Assembly (NCBI GenBank): GCA_900546215.1 | Contig: URCD01000008.1 | Location: 1 to 47,047 of the forward strand | Direction: 5' to 3' | From: an uncultured Eubacteriales bacterium | GTDB lineage: Bacteria > Bacillota > Clostridia > Lachnospirales > Anaerotignaceae | DNA length: 47,047 nucleotides | Shown: one piece after another, positions 16,366-24,478 of the stretch | Layout: every line of letters begins with the position of its first letter | How positions within the stretch are numbered: the stretch's first letter is position 1 | The notes under the pieces: model-generated | The model's input: the letters and a program-made list of their open reading frames with translations, nothing else | Told to the model about the DNA's origin: nothing | The model's database searches: none | Position numbers and translations under genes: made by a program

Positions 16366-17493
16366 ATGCAGTATAGAGAATACGGGAAAACAGGTGTGAA
16401 GGTATCGCCTATAGGATTTGGTATGATGAGACTGCCGGCAGACAGCGACGGAAATGTAGATGAAGCAAGGGCAGTAAGCATGCTTAGAGCAGCTATTGAT
16501 AATGGACTTAATTATGTTGATACGGCATTTAACTACCATAACGGAAACAGTGAAAAAATAACGGGAAAGGCTCTTTTGGACGGCTACCGTGAAAAGGTTT
16601 TTCTGGCTACAAAGGCTCCGGCGTGGATGTTTAAAAGCGGAGATGATTTTGACACAATACTTGATAAGCAGCTTTCGAGACTTCAGACTGATCATATTGA
16701 TTTTTATTTGCTCCATGCTATGAACGCAATTGCGTTTGAGAAAAAGGTTCTCAGATACGGCGTTATGGAAAGGCTTGAGGCTGCAAAAGCCGCAGGAAAA
16801 ATAAAATATATAGGATTTTCATTCCATGATAAGCTAGATGTGTTTAAGAACATCTGCGACAGCTATAATTGGGATTTCTGTCAGATTCAGCTCAATTATT
16901 TGGATACAAAATATCAGGCGGGAATTGAGGGGCTTAAGTATGCTGCCGCCAAGGGTATGGGAGTAGCCATTATGGAACCCTTAAGAGGCGGATTTTTAGC
17001 CGACGTTCCGGGTCCTGTCAAAAAACTTTTTGAAGGTACAGGCAAAACACCGGTAGAATGGGGTTTGGATTATCTTTGGAATATGCCTGAGGTTTCTGTA
17101 GTACTCAGCGGTATGAGCAATGAGGAGCAGATTGCGCAGAACTTAGAATATGCAGCACGTTCCTCAGAGGGAATGCTTGAAGGTGAAGGCCTTAAAATCA
17201 TCGAAAAGGCACAGGAAATATTTGCTGGATATGATACAATTCCCTGCACAGGCTGTTCCTACTGTCTGCCGTGCCCTAAGGGAGTCGGAATACCGTATAA
17301 TTTCCTCGTTTACAACAATTATAAGACAGACGGCAGCTTTGAGTATGAAAAGGCAAGATATAATGAGTGGGTGCCTATGTTTGGCCAAAAGGCGTCAGCC
17401 TGCGTTGCGTGCCGTAAGTGTGAGGAAATCTGCCCTCAGCATATAAGTATAGTCGATAAGCTTAAGACAGTCGCAGGCACCTTTGAAAAATAA
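16366..17493 (+). CDS. aldo/keto reductase with C-terminal 4Fe-4S domain
   Basis: The first 270 or so of 375 residues form an aldo/keto reductase barrel. The catalytic tetrad is visible as Asp in YVDTAFNYH, the Tyr of FNY, Lys in LATKAP and His in YLLHAMN. The C-terminal part has two cysteine clusters, CTGCSYCLPCPKG and CVACRKCEEICPQ, like a ferredoxin. This class is widespread in anaerobes, where the barrel is thought to use NAD(P)H and the cluster to pass electrons; natural substrates are mostly unknown. AAGGAGGA precedes the start. It is probably monocistronic. Confidence 0.93.
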   Translation: MQYREYGKTGVKVSPIGFGMMRLPADSDGNVDEARAVSMLRAAIDNGLNYVDTAFNYHNGNSEKITGKALLDGYREKVFLATKAPAWMFKSGDDFDTILDKQLSRLQTDHIDFYLLHAMNAIAFEKKVLRYGVMERLEAAKAAGKIKYIGFSFHDKLDVFKNICDSYNWDFCQIQLNYLDTKYQAGIEGLKYAAAKGMGVAIMEPLRGGFLADVPGPVKKLFEGTGKTPVEWGLDYLWNMPEVSVVLSGMSNEEQIAQNLEYAARSSEGMLEGEGLKIIEKAQEIFAGYDTIPCTGCSYCLPCPKGVGIPYNFLVYNNYKTDGSFEYEKARYNEWVPMFGQKASACVACRKCEEICPQHISIVDKLKTVAGTFEK

Positions 17494-17534
17494 TACTAAT
17501 ATTAATTTTCTTAGTCTAAATCAGACAAAATTTC

Positions 17535-17563
17535 ATACTATGGGGTAAATCTATCGGTAGTAT
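17535..17563. promoter_or_regulatory. inverted repeat next to the BMP operon promoter
   Basis: ATACTA at 17535 and TAGTAT at 17558 form a 6-bp dyad ending six bases before the -35 element. It could be a regulator site. I found no purine-riboswitch core between it and the gene. Confidence 0.35.
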
Positions 17564-17569
17564 TTATAA

Positions 17570-17599
17570 TTGACTTTATTTGTTAAATTAGATTATAAT
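17570..17599 (+). promoter_or_regulatory. sigma-A promoter of the BMP nucleoside importer operon
   Basis: TTGACT, 18 bases, TATAAT. A leader of about 90 bases separates it from the start codon at 17699. Confidence 0.6.
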
Positions 17600-17698
17600 A
17601 TATGTATAAATTTTGAAGATGATATAATGCCGTTAAAACGGATTATATAGGCAACAGAAGAGGAAAATGTAGGAAAAGAAGATTTAGGAGGATTAAGA

Positions 17699-18928
17699 AT
17701 GAAAAAATTTTTAGCAGTTCTTTTATCTGCCGTAATGATTCTTGGTGTGGCTGGCTGCGGTAATTCTTCATCAAAAACTGAAGAACCCGCTGATAAGGAA
17801 AACACAGAAAACACAGAATCAACGGGTATTGCGGCAAGCGACATCAAGGTTGGATTCATCTACATAGGTGATGAAAACGAAGGCTATACATATGCTCATT
17901 ATGTTGGCGCGCAGGAAATGAAGGAAGCTCTTGGCCTTACAGACGAACAGCTTATTTTCAAGTGGAATATCCCGGAAAATGAAGCGTGCTATGATGCCGC
18001 TGTTGACCTTGCTGAGCAGGGCTGTGACATCATCTTCGCAAACAGCTTTGGCTTTGAGGATTACGTACTTCAGGCCGCAGAGGAATATCCTAACATACAG
18101 TTCTGCCATGCTACAGGATATCAGGCTGCATCAAGCGGTCTCGCCAATGTTCACAACTACTTTGCAAATATCTTTGAAGCACGTTATGTTGCAGGTGTTG
18201 TTGCCGGTATGAAGCTTGCAGAGCTCTACGGTACTGACACAGACGCTAAAATCGGTTATGTAGGCGCTTACTCATACGCAGAGGTTAAATCAGGCTACAC
18301 AGCTTACTTCCTCGGTGTAAGATCAATCTGCCCTAACGTAACAATGGAAGTTAAATACACAGGCTCATGGGCTGACCAGGCTCTTGAAAAAGAAACAGCT
18401 GAGGCTCTTATTGCAAACGGCTGCGTACTTATCAGCCAGCATGCCGATACAACAGGCGCTGCCACAGCTTGCGAAGCTGCAGGAATATGCGACGTTGGAT
18501 ATAACGTATCCATGATTGAGGCTGCTCCTAATTACGCGCTTACATCATCAACAATCAACTGGGGCTCATATGTAACATTTGCTGTTGACTGCATGCTTAA
18601 AGGCGAGGCAATTCCTGTTGACTGGTGCCACGGTCATTCAGACAACGCTGTTTACCTTACAGAGCTTAACCCCGTTGCTATTGCTGAGGGTACAGAAGAA
18701 AAGGTTGATGAGGTTTGGGCTGCTATCGACGACGGTTCTCTTAAAGTATTTGATACTTCAAAATGGACTGTTGGCGGTGAAACAATCACATCTACAAAAG
18801 ACCTTGAAGGCTTTAACGGAAACGAGTATATCAGTCCTGACGGATACTTTATGGAATCTGAGCTTGGCTCGGCTCCTGCTTTCACATTCGTTGTTGACGG
18901 TATAACAGAGCTTAATACAGTATATTAA
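17699..18928 (+). CDS. BMP-family nucleoside-binding lipoprotein
   Basis: The 409-residue protein has a lipoprotein signal peptide ending LGVAGC at residue 15-20, a Ser/Glu-rich linker, and a basic-membrane-protein (PnrA/Med) fold starting DIKVGFIYIGDENEGYTYAH. The HADTTGAATACEAAG stretch matches the purine-binding region of the family. It catches nucleosides outside the cell and hands them to the permeases coded just downstream. AGGAGG precedes the start. Codon use looks biased towards highly expressed genes, fitting an abundant binding protein. The exact ligand is inferred. Confidence 0.92.
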   Translation: MKKFLAVLLSAVMILGVAGCGNSSSKTEEPADKENTENTESTGIAASDIKVGFIYIGDENEGYTYAHYVGAQEMKEALGLTDEQLIFKWNIPENEACYDAAVDLAEQGCDIIFANSFGFEDYVLQAAEEYPNIQFCHATGYQAASSGLANVHNYFANIFEARYVAGVVAGMKLAELYGTDTDAKIGYVGAYSYAEVKSGYTAYFLGVRSICPNVTMEVKYTGSWADQALEKETAEALIANGCVLISQHADTTGAATACEAAGICDVGYNVSMIEAAPNYALTSSTINWGSYVTFAVDCMLKGEAIPVDWCHGHSDNAVYLTELNPVAIAEGTEEKVDEVWAAIDDGSLKVFDTSKWTVGGETITSTKDLEGFNGNEYISPDGYFMESELGSAPAFTFVVDGITELNTVY

Positions 18929-18943
18929 TAGATTTTAAAATCC

Positions 18944-18983
18944 AGGGCAGGGTGGCCTAAACCAAATCGGGCAGCCCTGCCCT
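18944..18983 (+). terminator. attenuating hairpin between binding protein and ABC subunits
   Basis: AGGGCAGGG pairs with CCCTGCCCT over a 22-base loop and is followed by TTATT and later TTTT. Placed between the binding-protein gene and the ATPase gene, it likely lets only part of the transcripts continue, giving more binding protein than transporter. Confidence 0.65.
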
Positions 18984-19019
18984 TATTCCGTTTTAAAGAG
19001 CAAAGAAGGGGGCATAGTT

Positions 19020-20549
19020 TTGGACACGTCAAACGCGATAGAACTTAAAAAAATAAGCAAGTACTTCGGCGAAGTTATTGCTAATAAGGATATTTCGCTT
19101 GAAGTAAGAAAGGGTGAAATTCTTTCTCTTTTAGGCGAAAACGGAAGCGGAAAAACGACACTTATGAATATGCTTGCAGGAATTTATTTCCCTGACGAGG
19201 GGGAAATATTTGTTGACGGCAAGGAGGTTAAAATAACATGTCCGGCGGATGCATTTGAACTGGGCATAGGAATGATTCATCAGCATTTTAAACTGATTGA
19301 AACCTTTACGGCGGCCGAGAACATAATTCTTGGGCTCCCCGGTAAGGAGATTATAAAAATGAATGAGGTCATGGAGAAAATAAATGACCTTGTAAGAAAA
19401 TACGGCTTTGATTTGGATCCGGCAAAAAAGATATACAATATGTCGGTTTCAGAGAAGCAGACCGTTGAAATTGTAAAAATGCTCTACAGAGGGGCCAATA
19501 TACTTATACTTGACGAACCCACGGCTGTCCTTACACCACAGGAAACAGACAGGTTGTTTGAGGTTCTGCGAAACATGAAAAACGATGGTAAAGCAATTAT
19601 TATAATAACTCATAAGCTGCATGAGGTGCTTTCGCTTTCCGATAGGGTCGCCGTACTCAGAAAGGGAGAGTACATCGGCACAGTAATGACAAAGGAAGCA
19701 ACGGAGCTTTCGCTTACCGAAATGATGGTAGGAGAGAAAGTAACTTTAGATATAGGAAGAAAAGAGCCGAAAAATCCGGTAAAGCGGCTTGAGGTTAAAA
19801 ACCTCACTTGTTTGGACAAAAATAAATTTAAGACCCTTGACGATATATCCTTTGAAGCCTACGGGGGAGAGGTGCTTGGAATAGCCGGAATAGCGGGAAG
19901 CGGACAGAAGGAACTTCTTGAGGCTGTTGCTGGCCTTCAGATAATTGAGGGAGGCAGTATTACATACTATAACGAAAACGGTGAAGAGGAGGAGCTAATC
20001 GGAAAAACTCCTCTGGAAATAAGAAAGGCCGGAGTTGCCCTATCTTTTGTTCCCGAGGACAGACTGGGAATGGGGCTTGTAGCCAATATGGATTTAACCG
20101 ACAATGTTATGCTTAGAAGCTATCTGGATGGAAAAGGTTCCTTTGTTAACAGAAAAGAGCCGAAAAAGAAAACAGAAAAAATAGTTGATGAGCTTAAGGT
20201 TGTAACTCCCGGATTATCAACGCCTATAAGGCGCCTTTCAGGAGGCAATGTGCAGAAGGTGCTTGTTGGGCGTGAAATAGAAAATGCTCCGTCCGTGCTG
20301 ATGACTGCCTATGCGGTTAGGGGCCTTGATATTAATACGTCATATACCATTTATCATCTTATAAATGAGCAGAAGGAAAAGGGAGTAGCCGTTATTTATG
20401 TCGGCGAGGATCTAGATGTTCTGCTTGAGCTGTCGGACAGAATTCTTGTACTGTGTGCGGGAAGGGTAAGCGGTATTGCAGACGCCAGAACCGTAACAAA
20501 GGAGCAGATAGGACTTATGATGACAAAGCATACAGAGGAGGGAATGTGA
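19020..20549 (+). CDS. nucleoside ABC transporter ATP-binding protein, two tandem ABC domains
   Basis: The 509-residue protein contains two ABC cassettes, as in sugar and nucleoside importers of the RbsA/YufO type. The first has Walker A GENGSGKTT near residue 40, a signature reading VSEKQ instead of LSGGQ, and Walker B ILILDEPTAVL. The second has a degenerate Walker A (GIAGSGQKELL), a canonical LSGGNVQKV signature, and a Walker B region TAYAVRGLD where the family usually has QPTRGLD. TTG is the start, behind AAGGGGG. It powers the two permeases that follow. Confidence 0.92.
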   Translation: MDTSNAIELKKISKYFGEVIANKDISLEVRKGEILSLLGENGSGKTTLMNMLAGIYFPDEGEIFVDGKEVKITCPADAFELGIGMIHQHFKLIETFTAAENIILGLPGKEIIKMNEVMEKINDLVRKYGFDLDPAKKIYNMSVSEKQTVEIVKMLYRGANILILDEPTAVLTPQETDRLFEVLRNMKNDGKAIIIITHKLHEVLSLSDRVAVLRKGEYIGTVMTKEATELSLTEMMVGEKVTLDIGRKEPKNPVKRLEVKNLTCLDKNKFKTLDDISFEAYGGEVLGIAGIAGSGQKELLEAVAGLQIIEGGSITYYNENGEEEELIGKTPLEIRKAGVALSFVPEDRLGMGLVANMDLTDNVMLRSYLDGKGSFVNRKEPKKKTEKIVDELKVVTPGLSTPIRRLSGGNVQKVLVGREIENAPSVLMTAYAVRGLDINTSYTIYHLINEQKEKGVAVIYVGEDLDVLLELSDRILVLCAGRVSGIADARTVTKEQIGLMMTKHTEEGM

Positions 20550-20550
20550 C

Positions 20551-21672
20551 ATGGCCGCAAAAAGCTTAAAAAAGGAACCAATAGTCCGTATAGCCAAGCG
20601 AAGCGACATATCCAGAAAAAAATCATGGCTAATAAGGGCCTTGGCTATTTTACTCGCTCTTATTGTATGCGGTATATTTATATTTGCACTCACAAAGACA
20701 AACCCGCTTAAGGTTTACCTTGGGATGGTAGACGGAGCAATCGGAACATCCAGGAGAACATGGAACACAATGCGTGATACTATGATACTTCTGGCCGTTT
20801 CACTGGCAATTACGCCGGCCTTCAAAATGAGATTTTGGAATATCGGAGCCGAAGGCCAGATACTTGTGGGAGGAATTGCAACGGCTGCGGTAATGCGTTA
20901 TCTTGGGGAAACGCTCCCTTCTGCAGCGCTCTTTCCTGCGATGATTGTATGCAGTATTATTGCGGGCCTTATCTGGGGAATTGTACCTGCGTTTTTTAAG
21001 GCGAAATACAACACAAACGAAACACTGTTCACACTTATGATGAACTACATAGCTATTCAGCTTACAGCTTATTTCTGCATAAAGTGGGAGGCTCTTAAAG
21101 GAAGCGGCTCAATAGGCACAATAAATCAGGGAACAAAGGCCGGATGGATTCCAACTTCGTTTTTAAGCGGGATATTCGGCAATTTCAATTACAGCATTAA
21201 CGTGATAGTAGTGCTGATATTAACTGTATTAATGGCCATATACCTTAAAAAAACAAAGCATGGATACGAGATTGCAGTTGTAGGAGAAAGCGAAAATACA
21301 GCAAGATACGCCGGAATAAACGTCAAAAAGGTAATATTAAGGACGATGGCTCTTTCGGGCGCTTTATGCGGACTTACAGGATTTCTCCTTGTCAGCGGCT
21401 CCAGCCATACTATATCTGTAAATACGGCGGGAGGCCGAGGCTTTACCGCGATTATCGTTTCTTGGCTTGCCAAATTTAATCCATATATAATGGCTGTAAT
21501 TTCCTTTATGCTTGTATTTCTTGATAATGGCGCTGTACAAATTGCAAGCCAGTTTGGGTTAAATGAATCTGCGGCTGAGGTTATGACGGGAATTATTCTT
21601 TTCTTCCTGATTGGCTGCGAATTTTTCATTAACTACCGGGTAATACGCAGAGGAAAGCATGAGGAGGCTTAA
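20551..21672 (+). CDS. nucleoside ABC transporter permease, NupP-like
   Basis: The 373-residue protein has a basic cytoplasmic N-terminus and about nine to ten hydrophobic helices. The FWNIGAEGQILVGGIA segment is the signature of BMP-type and ribose-type permeases, and the ENTARYAGINVKKV loop fits the ATPase-coupling region. It starts one base after the ATPase stop with AGGAGG inside the upstream gene, so translation is coupled. It should pair with the next gene product to form the membrane channel. Confidence 0.92.
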   Translation: MAAKSLKKEPIVRIAKRSDISRKKSWLIRALAILLALIVCGIFIFALTKTNPLKVYLGMVDGAIGTSRRTWNTMRDTMILLAVSLAITPAFKMRFWNIGAEGQILVGGIATAAVMRYLGETLPSAALFPAMIVCSIIAGLIWGIVPAFFKAKYNTNETLFTLMMNYIAIQLTAYFCIKWEALKGSGSIGTINQGTKAGWIPTSFLSGIFGNFNYSINVIVVLILTVLMAIYLKKTKHGYEIAVVGESENTARYAGINVKKVILRTMALSGALCGLTGFLLVSGSSHTISVNTAGGRGFTAIIVSWLAKFNPYIMAVISFMLVFLDNGAVQIASQFGLNESAAEVMTGIILFFLIGCEFFINYRVIRRGKHEEA

Positions 21673-21675
21673 GCT

Positions 21676-22683
21676 ATGAATATTATATTAATTATACTAA
21701 AAAGAATATTTTCAGTAACATTCATACAGAAGGCCGTAACTCAGGGTATTCCTATTCTATACGGCGCTTCGGGGGAAATAATGACGGAACGCAGCGGAAA
21801 CCTTAACCTTGGTATACCGGGAATAATGTATATGGGAGGCGTAGGTGGCCTTGTGGGCGCGTTTATATACGAAAAAAGCGTAGCTGTGCCAAACGGTTGG
21901 GTTGGAGTGCTTTGCGCCCTTCTTGTGTCGGTTATCTTCTCATTTTTGGGAGGACTTATATATAGTGTTCTTACAATTACGCTTAGGGTAAATCAAAATG
22001 TTTCAGGTCTTGCTCTGACAACCTTTGGAGTTGGCTTCGGAAATTTCCTTGGCGGTTCGCTTTCAAGAATAAGCGGAACGGCGGGACAGGTAAGCGTTTA
22101 TGTAACAGGACAGACCTTCAGAACAAAAATACCTTTTTTAAGTAACCGCTTGGGTATTGTAAGCGATATATTTTTCTCATATGGGTTTTTAACCTACCTC
22201 TCAATAATTTTGGCAGTGCTGCTTACATGGTTCCTCTTTAAGACCAGGAAAGGGCTTAACTTGAGGGCTGTGGGCGAGGATCCCGCGGCTGCCGACGCGG
22301 CTGGCATTAACGTTATTAAATATAAATACATTGCCACATGCTCAGGTGCTGTAATAAGCGGACTGGGAGGCCTGTATTTTGTAATGGAATATCTTGGCGG
22401 AACATGGCAGAATAATGGCTTTGGAGATAGGGGCTGGCTTGCGATAGCGCTCGTTATTCTGGCTCTTTGGAAACCGGCCAGGGCAATATGGGGCTGTATT
22501 CTTTTCGGCGGACTTTATATTCTGTTTGCCTATGTTCCCTTTGGTGACGCGGCTCAGGAGATATTTAAAATGCTTCCGTATGTTGTGACAATAATTGTCC
22601 TTGTAATTTCAAGTGTTCGTGAAAGTAAGGATAATCAGGCGCCAAAGAGCTTAGGCTTGTCATACTTCAGGGAAGACCGTTAA
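21676..22683 (+). CDS. nucleoside ABC transporter permease, NupQ-like
   Basis: The 335-residue protein has about eight to nine hydrophobic helices and the paired-permease motifs AVTQGIPILYGASGEIMTE and NLNLGIPGIMYMGG near the N-terminus. The loop AVGEDPAAADAAGINV corresponds to the coupling loop of the NupP-like partner. It begins three bases after that gene, with GAGGAGG, and is the last gene of the operon. Confidence 0.92.
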   Translation: MNIILIILKRIFSVTFIQKAVTQGIPILYGASGEIMTERSGNLNLGIPGIMYMGGVGGLVGAFIYEKSVAVPNGWVGVLCALLVSVIFSFLGGLIYSVLTITLRVNQNVSGLALTTFGVGFGNFLGGSLSRISGTAGQVSVYVTGQTFRTKIPFLSNRLGIVSDIFFSYGFLTYLSIILAVLLTWFLFKTRKGLNLRAVGEDPAAADAAGINVIKYKYIATCSGAVISGLGGLYFVMEYLGGTWQNNGFGDRGWLAIALVILALWKPARAIWGCILFGGLYILFAYVPFGDAAQEIFKMLPYVVTIIVLVISSVRESKDNQAPKSLGLSYFREDR

Positions 22684-22710
22684 CGCTGTTTTTTAGCTGA
22701 ATTATATTTA

Positions 22711-22757
22711 AAAAATGCCTGCTGGTTAAGCTTGAGAGCTTTCAGTAGGCATTTTTT
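22711..22757 (+). terminator. intrinsic terminator of the BMP importer operon
   Basis: AATGCCTGCTG pairs with CAGTAGGCATT (one G-T pair), flanked by a run of A and a run of T. The loop is about 18 bases. Confidence 0.85.
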
Positions 22758-22797
22758 ATTGCTTAAAAGCGAAAAAACCGCTTAAAAGGCGCTGTAA

Positions 22798-23025
22798 GTT
22801 TTTGCAGGGTGTCCCGCAAACCCACATGAAATCAAGGCTTGCACGTATTCCCTTAAAAAGTCCCGCTACGCTTTGCAAACTGCGCTGGTAAAGTCGGGCG
22901 GCATTGGGGCGGCAAAAAAGAAAATCGGCGAGCCCTTGTCCGGCCTGCTAACGTACTTTCTTATACAGAATATGCCTCTAGAACGCAATATCCGAAAAGC
23001 TGTTGACGATATGTTACAGGTGTAA
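22798..23025 (+). pseudogene. start-less open fragment, probable relic of a mobile-element gene
   Basis: From 22798 to the TAA at 23023 a frame of 75 codons is open and reads like real protein (for example KKKIGEPLSGLLTYFLIQNM), but there is no start codon with a ribosome site, and stops close the frame upstream. An ATG at 22826 is in another frame that ends after about 20 codons. I do not recognise the family with certainty. The style and setting, in DNA otherwise empty of genes, suggest the tail of a plasmid or conjugative-element gene. Confidence 0.4.
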
Positions 23026-23198
23026 GCTGAAAGGTCACTACCAGCGGAATAATAGACCCTAAAATTCCCTGATAGAAGGAGCCTTTGCGGACACCAAACC
23101 TTGGTGCTCTGCTTGCCGGTATTGAAAACAACTAGATAGCATCATAGTATGCCATATACCAATAAGACGAAGGTAAATCAGCCCAACAAACCGAAAGT
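23026..23198. other. non-coding remnant DNA
   Basis: No complete gene is visible. A short in-frame stretch reading GAFADTKPWCSACRY then stop lies near 23078-23125. It looks like further decayed coding DNA of the same origin as the fragment before it. Confidence 0.35.
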
Positions 23199-23672
23199 TT
23201 ATTTTGAGGGTCTTGATTTTTCTTGAACCAATTCACTTTCAAAAGTAACTTTTACAACAGCATAATTTATTTTAGTTCCAGTAAACCGTACATCGTACTC
23301 TTTCCCTTTTTGTAGATGATTGAACGAAACTGTAACGGTATCACCACTAGCGTTTTCAACCCATGTATTGCTCCATAAGACCTCGTCTGCATTTCTGTCT
23401 TTTATTTCCACAATACCACTTTCGCCATCCATCTGAAAATAAACCTCTGCGTCTAAAGCTTCTATATCCTCTGACACACAAAATAGGCGCCCATTCTCAA
23501 ACGGATCTGAACTACTGTAATTCGCATTCATTTCCATTTCAAGAACTGTTTTTTGAGTTCCCTCAGTATCTGTTACATTTGATTGATTAGCATTGGGTTT
23601 TTGACACGCCATCAAACTAACAGTACCAATAATACCAACTAAAAAAATAGCAAATTTTTTTATAGTAATCAT
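23199..23672 (-). CDS. orphan lipoprotein of unknown function
   Basis: The 157-residue protein has a clear lipoprotein signal peptide ending VSLMAC near residue 23, then a low-complexity Asn/Thr linker and a roughly 110-residue domain of alternating hydrophobic beta-type segments, with no helices evident. A strong GAAGGAGG site precedes the start, so it is likely expressed. I do not recognise the domain; a small beta-sandwich at the cell surface is a reasonable guess. It lies alone between two stretches of decayed DNA and could be cargo left by a mobile element. Confidence 0.7.
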   Translation of the reverse strand: MITIKKFAIFLVGIIGTVSLMACQKPNANQSNVTDTEGTQKTVLEMEMNANYSSSDPFENGRLFCVSEDIEALDAEVYFQMDGESGIVEIKDRNADEVLWSNTWVENASGDTVTVSFNHLQKGKEYDVRFTGTKINYAVVKVTFESELVQEKSRPSK

Positions 23673-23775
23673 TTTTTACCTCCTTCACAAACTTCATTTG
23701 TCTTTCTGTGCCTTATTCGTCTAAGATGTATTTGTTTACATTCTAAGGCTATGCCTCATAAAAGTCAAATTTAGA

Positions 23776-23794
23776 GCGGCATTTGGGTGGCAAA
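23776..23794. repeat. degenerate copy of a segment at 22898-22915
   Basis: GCGGCATTTGGGTGGCAAA here compares with GCGGCATTGGGGCGGCAAA at 22898, with two or three differences counting one inserted base. The two copies lie either side of the orphan lipoprotein gene. Confidence 0.35.
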
Positions 23795-23968
23795 TCGGCC
23801 ATTATAAACTGAGATATTCGGTTAAAACCCAGTAGCCATACGCTTTCAGCTATTGGAAAGCCTTAACCGGCTGGAAAAATATCTATTTTTTATAGTTTTA
23901 TTATAAATAATTGTGCAAAACTATCAACTGATTTGTAAGATTTGTATGCTATTTTCTTGTGCCGGTCA

Positions 23969-23997
23969 TTGACACGAACAAATGTATAATATATTAT
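23969..23997 (+). promoter_or_regulatory. candidate promoter of the YegP-like gene
   Basis: TTGACA, 17 bases, TATTAT. A perfect TATAAT also occurs at 23985, but only 10 bases from the -35 element. Confidence 0.5.
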
Positions 23998-24039
23998 TAA
24001 AATATATTTGTAATTGTTGGATAAAGGGAGGAAAAGAGC

Positions 24040-24420
24040 ATGGGGAAATTTGTGATTAAACAGACTGACAATGGGATGAAATTTGATCTGCTGGCTGCTA
24101 ACAGAGAAGTTATAGCGTCATCTGATATTTATAATTCAAAGGCCTCATGCCTTAAGGGAATAGCCAGTGTTGCTAAAAACGCCCCTATTGCCGCTGTGGA
24201 GGATCAGACCGTAAAAGCTCCCCAGAAGCTTATAAATCCAAAGTTTGAAATATTCAAAGATATTAAGGGAGAATTCCGCTTCAGCTTAAAAGCCAAAAAT
24301 GGCCAGATAATAGCTTTTTCAGAGGGCTATAAGGCAAAGGCCAGCTGTAAAAATGGAATTGAAAGCGTTAGAAAAAATGCTGTAAATTCTGAAATAGTTG
24401 AAATAAAATTGGAACAGTAA
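24040..24420 (+). CDS. YegP-like protein with two DUF1508 repeats
   Basis: The 126-residue protein is two copies of a DUF1508 unit of about 50 residues: KFVIKQTDNGMKFDLLAANR with the SKASCLKGIASV helix, and KFEIFKDIKGEFRFSLKAKN with the KASCKNGIESV helix. Members are small cytoplasmic proteins of unknown function, found throughout bacteria. A GGGAGG site is present. A hairpin separates it from the next gene. Confidence 0.9.
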   Translation: MGKFVIKQTDNGMKFDLLAANREVIASSDIYNSKASCLKGIASVAKNAPIAAVEDQTVKAPQKLINPKFEIFKDIKGEFRFSLKAKNGQIIAFSEGYKAKASCKNGIESVRKNAVNSEIVEIKLEQ

Positions 24421-24428
24421 TATTATTA

Positions 24429-24464
24429 ATGGCAGGAGCGTCAGCCCTGCCATAATTTGTTTTA
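24429..24464 (+). terminator. hairpin terminator or attenuator after the YegP-like gene
   Basis: ATGGCAGG pairs with CCTGCCAT over a nine-base loop, followed by AATTTGTTTTATT. Confidence 0.65.
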
Positions 24465-24478
24465 TTAGGGGTGAACTT

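Larger units (their letters stand above)
23673..24039. other. gene-free region with decayed coding traces
   Basis: This 367-base stretch holds no complete gene. Between about 23755 and 23880 the plus strand has short open pieces broken by stops (for example RAAFGWQIGHYKLRYSVKTQ then stop), and a 19-base segment at 23776 resembles one at 22898. The last 80 bases carry the promoter of the next gene. Confidence 0.5.

Noticed and set aside
17600..17698. Purine riboswitch in the leader of the BMP operon
   Set aside because: The conserved three-way junction core could not be found by eye.
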